In this document: positions 19,256-54,479 of the stretch, piece after piece
How positions within the stretch are numbered: position 1 is the first letter of the stretch
How the letters are laid out: the number at the start of each line of letters is the position of its first letter
Assembly: GCA_964006375.1 (NCBI GenBank)
Contig: OZ023269.1
Location: 129,634,809-129,698,808, forward strand
Direction: 5' to 3'
DNA length: 64,000 bases
Source of the DNA: Tillus elongatus
Lineage: Eukaryota > Arthropoda > Insecta > Coleoptera > Cleridae
Program-made: the position numbers and the translations under genes
Notes under the pieces: generated by a model
Database searches by the model: none
Told to the model about the DNA's origin: nothing
The model's input: the letters and a program-made list of their open reading frames with translations, nothing else

Positions 19256-21599
19256 CAAATTTATTATATAAACACATAAATTATACAAGGTACATTTCAT
19301 AGTTTATATCGCTCACTAACAGTTAAGTCTTTCTTTTACGTTAGTTGTAAAACTTGAGTATAAATATAAAATTAATTAAGTACATAGATAGACAAATCTA
19401 AGAACAGCAAAACCACATATTTTCCTAATATCATGGCTAGAATTATGCGTAGGTGCTAAAGGATTCACAATTATTACAGGAAGTGTACGGTATATGCGCA
19501 CATATTTACATATGCGTAAATATATGGTTTTGCTGAATATTTATCATATTAATACTATTTACACTTTATTATGTAAAAAACTACATTATTAAGTACTTAA
19601 AGGAATCTCACAGCTTATAAAGTATAAAATGTACCGTTAACAACATAAAATATTTTAATTTCACATATATTTCCATAAACTATCAGATCTGTACAGTCCT
19701 TAGCCTAATATGAACAATTTTTGATATAAATTCAGTTTTGATTTAACATAAATAATATTTTAACATATTTATATAAGATAAATTCACTTTCAGTTTTAGA
19801 GACATTCTCAAAACGCTGTTTTACCTTTTAACTATTTACAGGGTTTTCTCCATGCACAATACAGTTAATTCAATACAAAGAATCTTCAGATTTTTCGTAC
19901 AAAATAGATGCTAGTGCAAACCTCAAGTTTACCATACACTGCTGTTCGATTTGATAATTAACTATTTCTAACAGCAGCAGAAACTAAATATGTTTTTCTA
20001 ACAGAAAATATAATAAATACTTTGTTTTCCCCAAAGTTTATTTCTTTACGTGTTTTATTTAACAAGTTGTAGCATTTCATAATCTCCAGCAGTTGAAGTC
20101 GCTAACAAAATGAAGCCAAACTTTACTAGATTCACGTTGGGACGCCAATTTGTAACAACGGTCAGTTAGAAAATAGTAAAACATTTCGCGCTTTAATTAA
20201 TATAAAATTTTGTTGACGAAAACTGCCATAAAACATTCTAATATATTAAGTAAAATTAAAACAAATAAATAACGTTTTCAACAAATTATCATCTTCAGTG
20301 CCAGTTCATCTGCTTCTCCCAAGATATCTGTTCAAGAAATACATGACGACTGCTCCAAATATTGAGACAACGTGTAGTTGCTTTCTACACGTCGCACTGT
20401 CCCATCGACTAGTCGACAAATAACTAATAGTTTCTGTCTTACAAGGGTTTTCTTAGTGACAGTTACTAGAAAAAGATTGTGAACTTAATTCTTACACTAT
20501 ATTTCTTGCACTAAATGGCCATTTTTATTCACAAACGATAAGATTCCTTAGGTTTTTGTTCCCTGACGTGTTCCTGGTAGGAGTTTTCTACAATGTAGTA
20601 GAAGATATTTAGTGGTGAGTTAGTAAATCAAAGTAACATCCAGCTTTTGATCCACTTAATAGCCGAACGAAAAATTTTAAGTGTGTGCTTCGCTGGGTGG
20701 TAACATGTTTGGCAAAATTTGAAATTGAGCCAACAGACAAACTATATTTGAAAATCGTGCATTCAATTAGTTCAGAAAGTAAAAATTATTTAGTAATTAT
20801 TAATATAATACATTTTCCAATAAATATACAATGGAGAAATACATCTGTCAGAGTATTAAAAATAGCCCGTCCCTTGCACAGCTCTATTTGCTATTAAAAC
20901 AGTGGCGTGCCAATAATTACAGCAACAATGGGTGCAAGCCCGCGGTAAACTTCAATCTCTGCAGCCATCTGCATTTTTATAGGTGCATTCTGGCATCCTA
21001 TTTCTTCTAGAAATAAATTCGATTTTAATTTCCAATTAAAAATGTCCGTTTATTTTTCTTAGTCAAGTATAAACTCTATCGATTAATTCGCTCATTATAA
21101 ATTTAAATTGAAAACTCTATCAGAGGTTTAATAAAATTTCGCTTAGTTTATGAAACGTGTTCGTATTAATTATTGGAATATTGAGAGAATAAAATCAGCT
21201 GAAACCATTATGTGGAGTTAATCACCATGCAACGGAAAATATCATGTTCATACTAACGGAAAACCAACACCTGTATTTTCCAATAAAACACACATGTTTT
21301 ATACTAGCACAAGCGATCCATTATAAGACATTTTAGAATGATTTACAGCCACTACTATTTATCTTTGGCTTACTCTATTTCAGTGAATTCGGCAATAATA
21401 TATATTCTGCGGCAACAAGAATTTAAGCAAACTAATGGGAATTTCAATATGAATCAAAAGATATTTGTTATTTTCCAAGAAGATAGAGTAATGCATGAAC
21501 AAGAAGGTTTTTGTAATATAATAATAAACACGTTATATGAGGTAACTCCCAATATGTTGAAAAAGCTTTTTTTAAAGTAATTCCGACAAATATAATGAT
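19256..21599 (+). other. Intergenic stretch after EB-module gene
   Basis: AT-rich, probably beginning with 3' UTR. A candidate poly(A) signal AATAAA is at 20012-20017. At 20270-20305 the minus strand reads CUGAAGAUGAUAAUUUGUUG then AAAACGUU, a possible decayed hammerhead-like terminal repeat. Short frames at 20685 and 21338 have no support. Confidence 0.4.
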
Positions 21600-22340
21600 T
21601 GTCAATAGGACGTAATGACTGTCACTTTTAGTGAATTGTCTTTAAAAAATCACTAATGAGGAGATCCCGACTTCTGAATTTTGAAAACATTTCTTTAAAT
21701 GACCGCGAACTTTTGTAATTTTTCTCCCGTAAATGTCAAACTGGAGATTTGAAACGTGACAAGTAGTATAAGTATTGTGGTTTATAAATTGTAAATATTG
21801 CATAAAATGTATATTAGAATGTTTTAGATTTATGCTACACTTCTCATTTGTTAAAATAGTTGCAAAATCTGCCTATAAAGACCTTACATATTACAAATAA
21901 ATAACTGAAGACCATTATCGGTTATCTACCTTTCATTGCAGAGTGTGATACAAGGATTACAGTGGTGTAATTGTTAGATGCATGGCTGATGAGCGAAAGG
22001 ACGCCGGTCAAATCTCACGCTGACTGAATTTCTCTTTTTCTCTTTCAACTTTTTTTAAAACTTTTTTCGTCTTTGATTCAATTTTAACGTTATCAGATCA
22101 GATTGTGTAATTCCAATATTTTTTAGCGACTTTTTGTTGAAAATGAAAGATAAGCACTTTTAATTCAAGTTTAATAGCAGTTCTTGTTGCCCTTAGTTGG
22201 TAAAACCGTTCCACAGTTAATATAGACGTAGAAATTTGTGATATCAGAAGAGGTTGTTCTCTTCTCTACAACCTGTTTCAATTTTTACAGCATTCACACG
22301 CACATAAATTTCCTCTGTGAAGCCACATAACAAGTATCTA
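21600..22340 (+). repeat. Microsatellite-repeat fragment and SINE-like tRNA remnant
   Basis: 21605-21720 is the AGTGAATTGTCTTTAAAAAA and CACTAATGAGGAGATCCCGA end of the repeat family seen at 49436. 21960-22022 resembles a worn tRNA (GTGGTGTAATTGTTAGATGC as box A region, CCGGTCAAATCTCACG as box B region). The sequence after it (TATCAGATCAGATTGTGT, AAACCGTTCCACAGTTAATA) recurs at 51300-51480, so both copies belong to one dispersed family. Confidence 0.5.
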
Positions 22341-22429
22341 GTTATTACAAAAAAAATGTTTACGGATTTTCTTGAAAAATTGTTTGCAATGAAATTATTG
22401 TTAAGTGTCGTCGAAAAATTTTTTGTGGA

Positions 22430-23395
<966 letters not shown>

Positions 23396-24779
23396 TGGTT
23401 TTGAACATTCAATTTTCAGCATTTACATGAGAAAACAACTTGTCCATATTTGCCCCGTTCAAAAGCTTTATAAAGGTTAACACCCCCAGAATATCTGTTG
23501 ACATTTACTTTATTTTCCACAGCCCTAATAAGTGAAGAGGTAATTGTAAACTGCATTTTTTAAGACAAAACTTGCTTATTTGCCAATGAAAATTAAGATA
23601 AAACATATCAACTAACAGTTTAATCCTATAGACGCCTAAATTTAGTCCTCATTTATGGAGCTTGAAACTTGAAGCATTCAAAATCGTTTACAGTTGCCCC
23701 ACCTAACCATATATTTTTTGTCCCCTTTCTAATAATCGAATTGTGCTTCAATATGTTTATACGTTCTCTACACATATCTCTAACGATTTTGGAAACAGTA
23801 TTAAGCTTTCTATCAGTAAATCCGAGGAGTCACGTTTTGATCCGAGTTCACCTTGGAAAAAATATAATCACGATTTATCAAAGTTATCACCAAGTTTCGC
23901 GAAAATGTTTTTGTGAATAATTATATTTTGGTAGGTGGGTAAATAACTTGAAGAGGTTTGTTGGCCAGAAACACAGTTTTAGCGGCATATTATTTTATTT
24001 TGTAATTAGATACTTATTTAATTTCAACATTCTTTGAAATATACAGAGGGGCAAGGAAAAAAAAGTCAATTTTATTTTCTAAAGTAAGGGGTAATGACTT
24101 TGAATCTGAGACTTGACTCTAATGATTAAAAACAATATTTTATGTATTTTGTAAGTAAGTAATTGGGATGCTTTACTTTAAAGCAATTTTCATATTTTAT
24201 AGTCTTTTTGGTATACAAATCTAGATATTTGAAATTTGCTGGGTGCATTTTAAATTTTAAAAATGCACGATATTTTTATTAGCAATAAACTTTTCTGAGA
24301 AATTGATAACAACGAAGGGTCTATCTGGGTACACGTTTCCGTCAAACTCACTATAAGTAGAAATAGCAATGAACATATTAGTCCTGCCACTAGATTTTTA
24401 ATTTGAACACAGATTAAAACCGAGGCAGTATATTAGGTAAGAGAGGTTACAGTCTTGAAAATCTAGCATCTATTTTGATGCTCTGGACTATGAGACATAT
24501 AGATACAAACGGCAATATGGAAAAGGCAAGTAACATTTAACTATCTAATGACATCAGAGGTAAAACAGCGCTTCAAATGGATTATCAAAGTACATTCTTT
24601 GGTCTGGGTCACTTGATTTGGATTTCTTGCCACGTCATGAACTCTCACCAAACTTCAACCGTCAAACGTCAACTTCAAGAATATCAAGAAGCGCACTAGA
24701 AGCAGTAGGTGCGCTGGCCCGGGCACGCAGAAGTAGTGGGTGAATTGGGCACAGTTCTTCCGCGCCCCGGGCACTCGGG
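23396..24779 (+). other. Intergenic stretch holding the eva-1 3' UTR
   Basis: No gene seen. TTTATT at 24275-24280 (AATAAA on the minus strand), about 500 nt beyond the eva-1 stop, is a possible poly(A) signal. The rest is AT-rich and unassigned. Confidence 0.35.
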
Positions 24780-46524
<21,745 letters not shown>

Positions 46525-46716
46525 CTGGGAAAGGTCAGTCAGATCAGTTGTAATATTTTCCCTTCGGTTTGATAAATTAAACTAATTAAAGTTTGCTAGT
46601 AAGCAATGCGCAGCTTCATGCAGTTATGTTAAAAAAATCAAAACTTGTATTGTTTCATGGCTTTTAAATTATAAATGGCCGTACCCAACGAAATACGTAA
46701 ATTATAATATACATCA

Positions 46717-46720
<4 letters not shown>

Positions 46721-46786
<66 letters not shown>
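46721..46786. repeat. (TA)n microsatellite
   Basis: About 33 TA units directly next to the 3' end of LINE-A copy 5. Confidence 0.98.
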
Positions 46787-46792
<6 letters not shown>

Positions 46793-46796
46793 ATTT

Positions 46797-47812
46797 ATTT
46801 ATTTCAAGAACACACCACGAGGGCTTACAGCCTAAATACTATCATACCGTGGGTGTCGACAAGAAGGAAAGAGGCAACTTGTTAATAATTCTGGACTTGA
46901 AGGTTTGGAGGTTCGGGAGAGAAGGAAAAACATGTGCCGGCAAGGAATTCCACAACTTGGAACTCCTCGGGACAAAAGAGCGGGCATAATAAGATGTTCT
47001 ATGTCTGGTGACCTGGAAAGTAAAAGGGTGCATTCGCTCTGTTCCCCTGGTAGCTCTGTTGGGGGCAGCAGGTGGAGGAACTATGGAAGAAAGCTCCTCT
47101 GAGCAGTGCCCGTGCAGATGATATCTATAAAAGAGAAAAAGAGGTCACCAACGGCACGTCGTTGGGCAAGGGATGCCAGCCTTTGGGTGAGGGTAGGGTC
47201 AGCGATGAGACGTATAGCTCTCTTCTGAATGGAGTCCAGGATAGCGAGTGTAGAAGCGGCAGCGGCACCCTAGATGTGGGAGCAGTACTTGAGGTTTGGC
47301 CTTATTTGTAAAGTATATAAGGTATATAGATTAGCTGGTCAAAAGTATTTGCGAGCCCGGAAGAGGAAACCTAATTTCTTAGCAGCCGCTTCTGCAATTG
47401 ATGTGACATGTTGGTGCCAATTGAGATCTCGATCCACAGAAATGCCAACAAGTGGAAAGGACTCATTACTTTGAATAACTTGGTTGTTCATTGTGATGGG
47501 TCTAGGGCTGGTGTATATCTTATGAGATAGAAAGCAAGAGTGAGATTTGGTGGAGTTGAATTGTACAAGATTTCTACTTGCCCAGTTTAATATTTTTTGG
47601 AGATCCACAGAGACAGAACCCTCCATGAGTCTGCGATCCTCATTGGGCTAAAGACACAGGCTTAGAATATTGTATATTTGAGTGGAGGGTGCTGTCGTCC
47701 GCGTAACTGTGAACTGGGTTGGCTGTGCTAGAGAGGAAGTCATTGATGTGGAGAAGAAACAAAGTAGGGGCTAAAGCTGAACCTTGAGGGACTCCTGCAT
47801 TAATTGGTTGTA
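46797..47812 (-). mobile_element. LINE-A copy 5, 5'-truncated
   Basis: Minus-strand copy whose 3' end begins with TTTATTTATTTCAAGAACAC at 46793-46812 and which stops in the GVPQG block region (GACTCCTGCATTAATTGG) near 47809. Frames 46842-47033 and 47339-47626 hold pieces of the C-terminus (RTSYYARSFVPRSSKLWNS; SNESFPLVGISVDRDLNWHQ). Indels break the frame. Confidence 0.9.
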
Positions 47813-47872
47813 AGTTAGAATATTAATTTTAGTAATATGCCGTATAATACAATACAATACATGAAATTATTA

Positions 47873-48088
47873 CATACAGACTTGGAGACTACTTCTCTGG
47901 CTTCACTGTTGGTTTTTGTAGGTGAAGGATAGTATTCTCAGAATGCTGTCAAGCAGCGAAACTACAGTCACAGAAGCATTGAAGAACATCCTAGAACTTC
48001 CAGAATTCGAAGGGCTCACGCGCTGGCTACGTCCTTCACCTACAAAAACTAACAGTGAAGCCAGAGAAGTAGTCTCCAAGTCTGTATG
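47873..48088. repeat. Long near-perfect inverted repeat (55-bp arms, 102-bp spacer)
   Basis: 47875-47929 and 48032-48086 are reverse complements with one mismatch in 55 positions; pairing extends about two more bases at the outer ends. The spacer is 47930-48031. The transcript would fold into a long hairpin. A plus-strand frame (47922-48146) spans spacer and right arm. Confidence 0.92.
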
Positions 48089-48190
48089 CAGTATGGACAA
48101 GTTTCACCAAGTAAGGGCAACAACGATCAATGACATGAAATTATGAAAATTCACTACTATAACGCAATTGCTGCATCCCGTAATTTTTTT

Positions 48191-48545
48191 ATTATTTAGT
48201 GACTGATTGAAATTAACACCAAATTCTAATTTACTTATGTAGCAGTAAATGTTAAATAAGCGGGGTGGTAATAATTAGAGCTTCTAAATTTAATTTAAAT
48301 CTAGATCGAAAAAAGAATGTAATATTAGGTTTTCCTTTAATTATGTTATTAAAATACCTACATAGGTAACACATTTTTTATTTAGTGACTGATTGAAATT
48401 AACACCAAATACTGATTTAATTATATAGCAGTAAAAGCTTTCTTAATGGTAAAGAAGCAGGAGTATACTGATTAGAGCAACTTTATTTAATTTAAATTCA
48501 ATAAGTGTTGATATTTGCAATAAAAGTTGCTTTTTGAAAATTTGG
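48191..48545 (+). repeat. Direct duplication of about 188 bp
   Basis: TTTAGTGACTGATTGAAATT at 48195 is repeated at 48383, with further matches (TTAACACCAAATNCT, ATAGCAGTAAA, GATTAGAGC, TTTAATTTAAAT) through about 48540. The copies have diverged clearly. Confidence 0.75.
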
Positions 48546-49180
48546 GAAGTATTATTTATTTAACGTAAAACCGACGTAGAATTTACGTGAAGTGAAAGCG
48601 TCGACCAAAGGGCGCCGAACGACAATTTCGCTCTACCCTGATCAAAGGCTAGGGCCGCCGCTGGGTGACAGCCAGGATGCCCACACTTTTCTTTTCTACA
48701 TATTAAATCAAAATAAGTTTAATTTAATTTTTTTAATAATAAGTTGTTACAAAACTTCTGCTCTTGTAATTTATAACACTTGTCCAAATATTTCTGTATA
48801 GTTGTTTTCATGAAATGTAAACAATCAAAGGGCCAGTCTGTATATATGCATCATAATTCACAGAAGTCTGAACGGAACATGAATATTCCGTAGTGTTTTC
48901 AGAAAGTTTTTGCCACATCTGTATTCTGCCAGTATTATTGAAATGTTTCACGAAATATGAAATGTACGTACTTGTAAAGCTGAAATAACTGAACGATTTA
49001 GTCCGAACAATATGAAACCAGACAGGTCGAGAGTCAATAGTCAATCCAAAATGATTTGTTGGATTTTATAGCTTAACTTTTACAAAAACGCCAACAGAAT
49101 TTTTTATAAAATCAACTCGAAATTAAGCACTATTCAGTTTTACAGAAATATTAGATAAAGAAATATTTTTTAATAAAGTT
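48546..49180 (-). other. Unassigned sequence upstream of the first visible eva-1 exon
   Basis: I looked here for the missing first half of lectin domain 1 and found none. Short frames at 48592 (+) and 48808 (-) have no support. Confidence 0.4.
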
Positions 49181-49264
49181 ATTTAAAGACAGAGGTGGGA
49201 CACGGTGGCTTGTCACTGAAACAAAAAGCAGGATCACCCCAAAAATAATAACAGAGAGTTATGC

Positions 49265-49307
49265 GCCAGATACGTATTTCGACAACTAAGTTGTATTCAT
49301 CAGTAGC
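49265..49307 (-). ncRNA. Hammerhead ribozyme-like motif, third sequence type
   Basis: Minus strand: stem I GCUA (49307-49304) pairs with UGGC (49268-49265); core CUGAUGA (49303-49297); stem II ACAAC-UUA-GUUGU; then C and GAAA (49280-49277); self-complementary AUACGUAU as minimal stem III; AUC before the presumed cleavage site. The core is canonical. Stem II has one or two unpaired bases at its base. Activity is inferred. Confidence 0.5.
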
Positions 49308-49349
49308 TGTATGGGCAAAATTATCCTATTTATATACCTAAATTATACA

Positions 49350-49900
<551 letters not shown>

Positions 49901-50129
49901 GCACATTACTTTCTGTTATAAATCCTATGCTCCAAAATTCAGATATCTATCTTAAAAGACAAAATAAAACTCGGGACGCAGCAAGTGCGTTATGGTAGTG
50001 AATTTTCATAGAAATGATCTGGCACAAAATATTTTATTATAACTTTTTTTTCTTGTAACATGGAAATCTAAATTTTGGTGTATAGTTTACTTTTTATATC
50101 GTAAACCTACCTTCCAAAAATGGTTATCA

Positions 50130-50720
50130 TAGATTTTTTATTTTTTAAGATAAAAATTTTTTTCAAATGAAAACTCAAAATTTTTTCGGAAAACCTCGTC
50201 CGATTTTTATAAATAACGAACTTGTCAAAGCCATTTACAAAAGGAAGGTACATGCCAAATTATATCAAAATCTGCCCATTATTCTTTGAGATAAAAAAAT
50301 TTTTCAAATGAAAAGTTAAAATTTTCCCGGAAAACCTCGTCCGATTTTCCTGACTAACAAACTTGTCAAAGCCATTTACAAAAGGAAGGTACATGCCAAA
50401 TTTTATTAAAATCGGCTTATTACTTTTTGAGAAAAGAATTTTTTTCGAATGAAAACTCAAAATTTTCCCGGAAAACCTCATCCGATTTTCCTGACTAACG
50501 AACTTGTCAAAGCCATTTACAAAAGGAAGGTACATGCCAAATTTTATTAAAATTGGCTTATTACTTTTTGAGATAAGAATTTTTTTCGAATGAAAACTCA
50601 AAATTTTCCCGGAAAACCTCATCCGATTTTCCTGACTAACGAACTTATCCAAGCCATTTACAAAAGAAAGGTACGTGCCAAATTTTATCAAAATCGGCCT
50701 ATTATTTTTTGAGTTATCGG
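50130..50720 (-). repeat. 141-bp tandem repeat, four units, frame-preserving
   Basis: GGAAAACCTCRTCCGATTTT begins at 50188, 50329, 50470 and 50611, exactly 141 bp apart each time. As 141 is 47 codons, the minus-strand frame 50260-50934 runs through three and a half units and repeats IKFGMYLPFVNGFDKFVSQE. It adjoins the (TA)n tract of the microsatellite-type repeat, whose GATTTTGATAAAATTTGGCA body is the unit source. Coding is unlikely. Confidence 0.93.
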
Positions 50721-50724
50721 TGTG

Positions 50725-50727
<3 letters not shown>

Positions 50728-50803
<76 letters not shown>
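50728..50803. repeat. (TA)n microsatellite
   Basis: About 38 TA units, in the core of a minus-oriented microsatellite-type repeat (50130-50945). Confidence 0.98.
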
Positions 50804-50806
<3 letters not shown>

Positions 50807-51189
50807 ATATAAAAATTGAAACTGACCCCGGATATGGGTTCTAGGGGTCCTATATCGCGCTCATTTGCAAAAAATTTTTCAAAATTCAAAAGTCGGGATC
50901 TCCCCATTAGTGAATTTTTTCTACGAAAATTCACTAAAAAGTTAGAGGTAAATTAATTTTTAATTAATGAAATCTGGTTCAAGAAAGTTAAAAGGTCGAA
51001 ATTGATTGATCAGAATCTGAGTGAAAAATACTACAATAAATGACTAACAAGTTCCTAGATGTGTGTCTAAGTCGTTATTTTTATTTATTTCGTTAAAATA
51101 TGAGCAAAAAATCCATTGTAAATCAAAATGGTTTTGTGTAAATTGTAAAACGATTACAATGTATTGTGGGATATACCTGCTAGTAAACA

Positions 51190-52363
51190 CATGTCGAGCG
51201 TAGCTCAGTGAGCTGAGTCCCTTTACATCGTATAATCGACTTCTACATGACGAATTCTAATCCTAGTTAGTGACTTTTTATCAATTTTTTTTTTGGTCTC
51301 ACATCACTTTACCGTTATCTAATCAGATTGTTGTTATCCCGATGAAGTTTCTGCATAAAAAATAACTTGATAAAGAGGAGATGACAGTTTTAAGACCTAA
51401 TTCAATTTGAATAGCATATCTGGTCGTTTGTTCTTGCCCTAACTTAGTGAAACCGTTCCATATTTAATACAGTCGTAGACTTTTCCCGTGGCTTAACAAG
51501 TGCTTGTTTTAGTGAATTAAAAAAAAAAAAATCACTAACGAGGAGATTATTCAAAAAGAAAAATTATTCAAATGAGCGCGAACTAGGCCCCCTAGAACCC
51601 ATATCCAGCGTCAGTTACAATTTTATATATATAAAGGGTGAACAATTTACCAAAATTTAGGTCTGTAAGTTTAAAGACAAAAAGTTAGAGGCATTTAAAG
51701 AAAAAAAGTTGGGGCTAAAATAGCTAATTTTTGTAGAAAAAATTCGTTAATGATTTCTTCAAATGAGCGCAAACTAGGCTCCCTAGAATCAATATCCGGG
51801 TTTACTTTCTGCTTGCATATATATAGAGTGACGCATCTCTACTCTAAATCTCAATTTAATTGTTATTATGCAAGATATGAGAAAAAATTGTATACGTTGC
51901 TTATAGGGTGTCTTGAGCTGCATCCTGTAAAATTATTTTGACAGGAGGGGGGCCCATAAGTCGTTGGTGTTACTTACAATTTTTTTTTTAACATTCCTTA
52001 TTGCATTTTTGCATTTTTCATCGAAATATAATGCATGTTTGTAAAAAAAAATCGAGACGCAGTAAGTGCGTTTTGGCAGCAAATTTTCATTAAATGCTTT
52101 AAAACTCAATAACTCAATTTGCTATTAACCTAAGGTTCATCGGCTAGGAAACGAGTTTTCTCGGAAACATTTTAAGTTTATTTTAGGAAACTGTTTGTAC
52201 ATTTTCAAACAAAAAGTTATTTTGATAAAATATTGTACATTTTTTCCACTATATAGGTTATACCGGTGACCAAATTGATGCCTGCTTGCATTAAAGAGAC
52301 ATATTTGCTAATAAAAACATTTTTATGAAAATTCACTTCCATAAGGCTCTTGCTGCATCCAGA
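51190..52363 (+). mobile_element. SINE-like tRNA remnant followed by long copy of the microsatellite-associated repeat
   Basis: 51193-51275 has tRNA-like elements (GAGCGTAGCTCAGTGAGCTG; GAATTCTAATCCTAG) and downstream sequence shared with 22080-22300. From 51512 the repeat family begins (AGTGAATT...CACTAACGAGGAG) and continues through GACGCATCTCTAC (51832) to the inverted terminus TTCACTTCCATAAGGCTCTT near 52363. No (TA)n expansion is present in this copy, only TATATATATAAAGG. Confidence 0.6.
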
Positions 52364-52980
52364 CTTTTTTTATCAATGTGGAAACACTCAATTAAGTATT
52401 TGGTACTAATTCTTTATCGCGGTTTGTGATAGGTAATACAAAGCAAAAATTAAGAAACCATGATTTCCTATACAAACTCTGACTGGAGTCGAGCCAGAAG
52501 TTCGATTATCGATCTAAAACGAAGCAAAATTAAAAGGAAAACTATCTATTTAGGAAGGGAAACTTGCTGAATATAGGACAATGGGTTACTCTAAAATTAG
52601 TTTCACGAAACTTGGCGATGTTTCCTAACATAGAAAATGCAAAAACAATTCAGTTAAAAGTTTCTCTCTAGTTTATAATTTGAATGAATCTCTAAGTAGT
52701 TATCAGATACTCTTCTCAGATCTGTACTGATAAAAAAGCAAGGACTCTTCACCGAAAAGTTAGAGAAACTAATAAAGATAGAACTAACAAGTTTAAGTTA
52801 AACAGATGTTTGTTAAACTATTAATAAATTGTAGCTGCAGTTTTCCAGAACATAGTCAGATAGGTCGTAGTAGCGACCTTTCGTTCGTAATTAAAAACTA
52901 CAGTCTTTAAATAGTCCCAAGCCTGCGGTTTGATTGTCATTAGTATACCACACTATATGAAAACTGGAACCTGCGATGAG
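52364..52980 (+). other. Unassigned stretch
   Basis: AT-rich; no coding or repeat signal that I recognise. Confidence 0.4.
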
Positions 52981-53206
52981 CACTTATGAGTACACTTGGA
53001 GAACCCAAATCACCACAACACGTCTTTTTTAAAGACCTTACGATCGTACCACTAACTACGTTAGCATCATCAGAGGATAAAAACATTTTGAAAAAAGAAT
53101 TTTTTCGTCCTCTGATGATGCTAACGTGGTTAGTGAAACGATCGTAAGGTCATTAAAAAGATGTGTTGTGGTGATTTGGGTTCTCCAAGTCTACTTATTA
53201 GTATAA
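52981..53206. repeat. Tail-to-tail inverted pair of Penelope-type terminal repeats
   Basis: Left arm (about 52981-53085) and right arm (about 53100-53206) are reverse complements with scattered mismatches: CTTGGAGAACCCAAATCACC in the left arm answers GGTGATTTGGGTTCTCCAAG in the right. Each arm contains a hammerhead-like motif pointing outward on its own strand. The spacer is about 14 bp. Confidence 0.85.
53107..53151 (+). ncRNA. Hammerhead ribozyme-like motif, second sequence type
   Basis: Stem I CCU (53109-53111) with AGG (53147-53149), extended beyond one mismatch; core CUGAUGA 53112-53118; stem II GCUAAC-GUG-GUUAGU; GAAA 53135-53138; stem III in ACGAUCGU; GUA before the presumed cleavage site. 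As in the first type there is a bulged U after the core. The partner motif in the left arm (minus strand, 53079-53030) has GAAA changed to GGTA and should be inactive. Confidence 0.55.
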
Positions 53207-54479
53207 CACATTAACGAGCGTTAGTAAGCGCGAAACCGGTGTGTGTTTCTAAGATGGTCACAATGTAACATGATTGTAGCTTGTAAATAAACATAAAATA
53301 CAGCGTTTTAATAGATAAATACAAGATTTATGCCATATTATTATTACAAGAACCTTTCTGCTACAATAAAGCTTTTTGGATAAAAAAAGTAAAAGAACAA
53401 CTTAGAAACGTACCTAACAATGTTAAAGTTTCAGTGGGGGAGAGTAAATTAATTGAACGCTAAGTGTTTTCAATAAACAAAAATAAGTGGGCAATACAGT
53501 TTGCTATAAGCTATTGGCAGCTAGTATTTTAAAATGTGTAGTTAGAAGCTTGGTCATGTAATAAGCTATTAACTTTCATTTTACTATCAGAAAGAAGAAT
53601 TAAAATAATAGAATTAAAAAAATTAGTCTATTTTTAATATTAAAACAGAAACTATGATACAATGAGTTTCAAAAGAAAGGGATAAGTTAACTCGCTCTGT
53701 TGTGAGTATAGTATAGTATGTTTTATTGATTCAAATGTTACAGTATGTTCCACAAATAAGCATAAGCTTGTGCTTGCAGTTAACACAATTTCATTTCATG
53801 TTCTAAACTATCAAAATATTTTTATAAAATGTCACTTTAAAAATTTTGTTCAACGTATGTTTCTTCCTTCTGCATTTTTATCAGTAACACTCCTGCAGCT
53901 GCCACTAGTATTCCACTACCATTATAAGAGAACTCATTCCAATATAACACCAAATTTCTTTACTAATATTAAAATTCTCACTACTATAATTTTGACATTT
54001 TATTTGATATGACCATAGGCTTGTAATTGTTTAGAAAAATGCAGAAGAGTGTCGTTTTAGATTTTTTAATTGCCAGCTTCTTAAGTAAACGTTTTTCTAC
54101 CCACCCTAATCCTCATTGAAGGGTAACTACCCTCACAAAATTTTCAAATGGAAAGTGGGGTATTTGTGGTAAAATAAAAATCTAAATATATTTTATTCCT
54201 ATCTAGATTGATAACAAATGGCCATTAAAAAAATAAAACATTGGGTTTAAATCACATTTTTAAAATTACAGTTTTTTTTAAATTTATTTATTGAGGTAAT
54301 ACAAATATTTAATACATCCTTGTAAAATAAAAAGTACATCATTTGAAAACTAAAATGAGAATTCCAGTTGGCTTTCTTGGCCGCCAACATAACTTGACTG
54401 GCAACACTCAGAAATAGAGGCGCCGTACAGGTGCGCATCTTGAGTAAACTGGACAGTCGCTTAAGAGGTGGTTACTTGG
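53207..54479 (+). other. Unassigned stretch
   Basis: No supported coding frame; ORFs at 53770 (+) and 54247 (-) have no recognised features. AT-rich. Confidence 0.35.

Noticed and set aside
20270..20305. Hammerhead-like motif (CUGAAGAUGAUAAUUUGUUG on minus)
   Set aside because: Stem II and the GAAA junction are too degraded to support; noted only as a possible relic.
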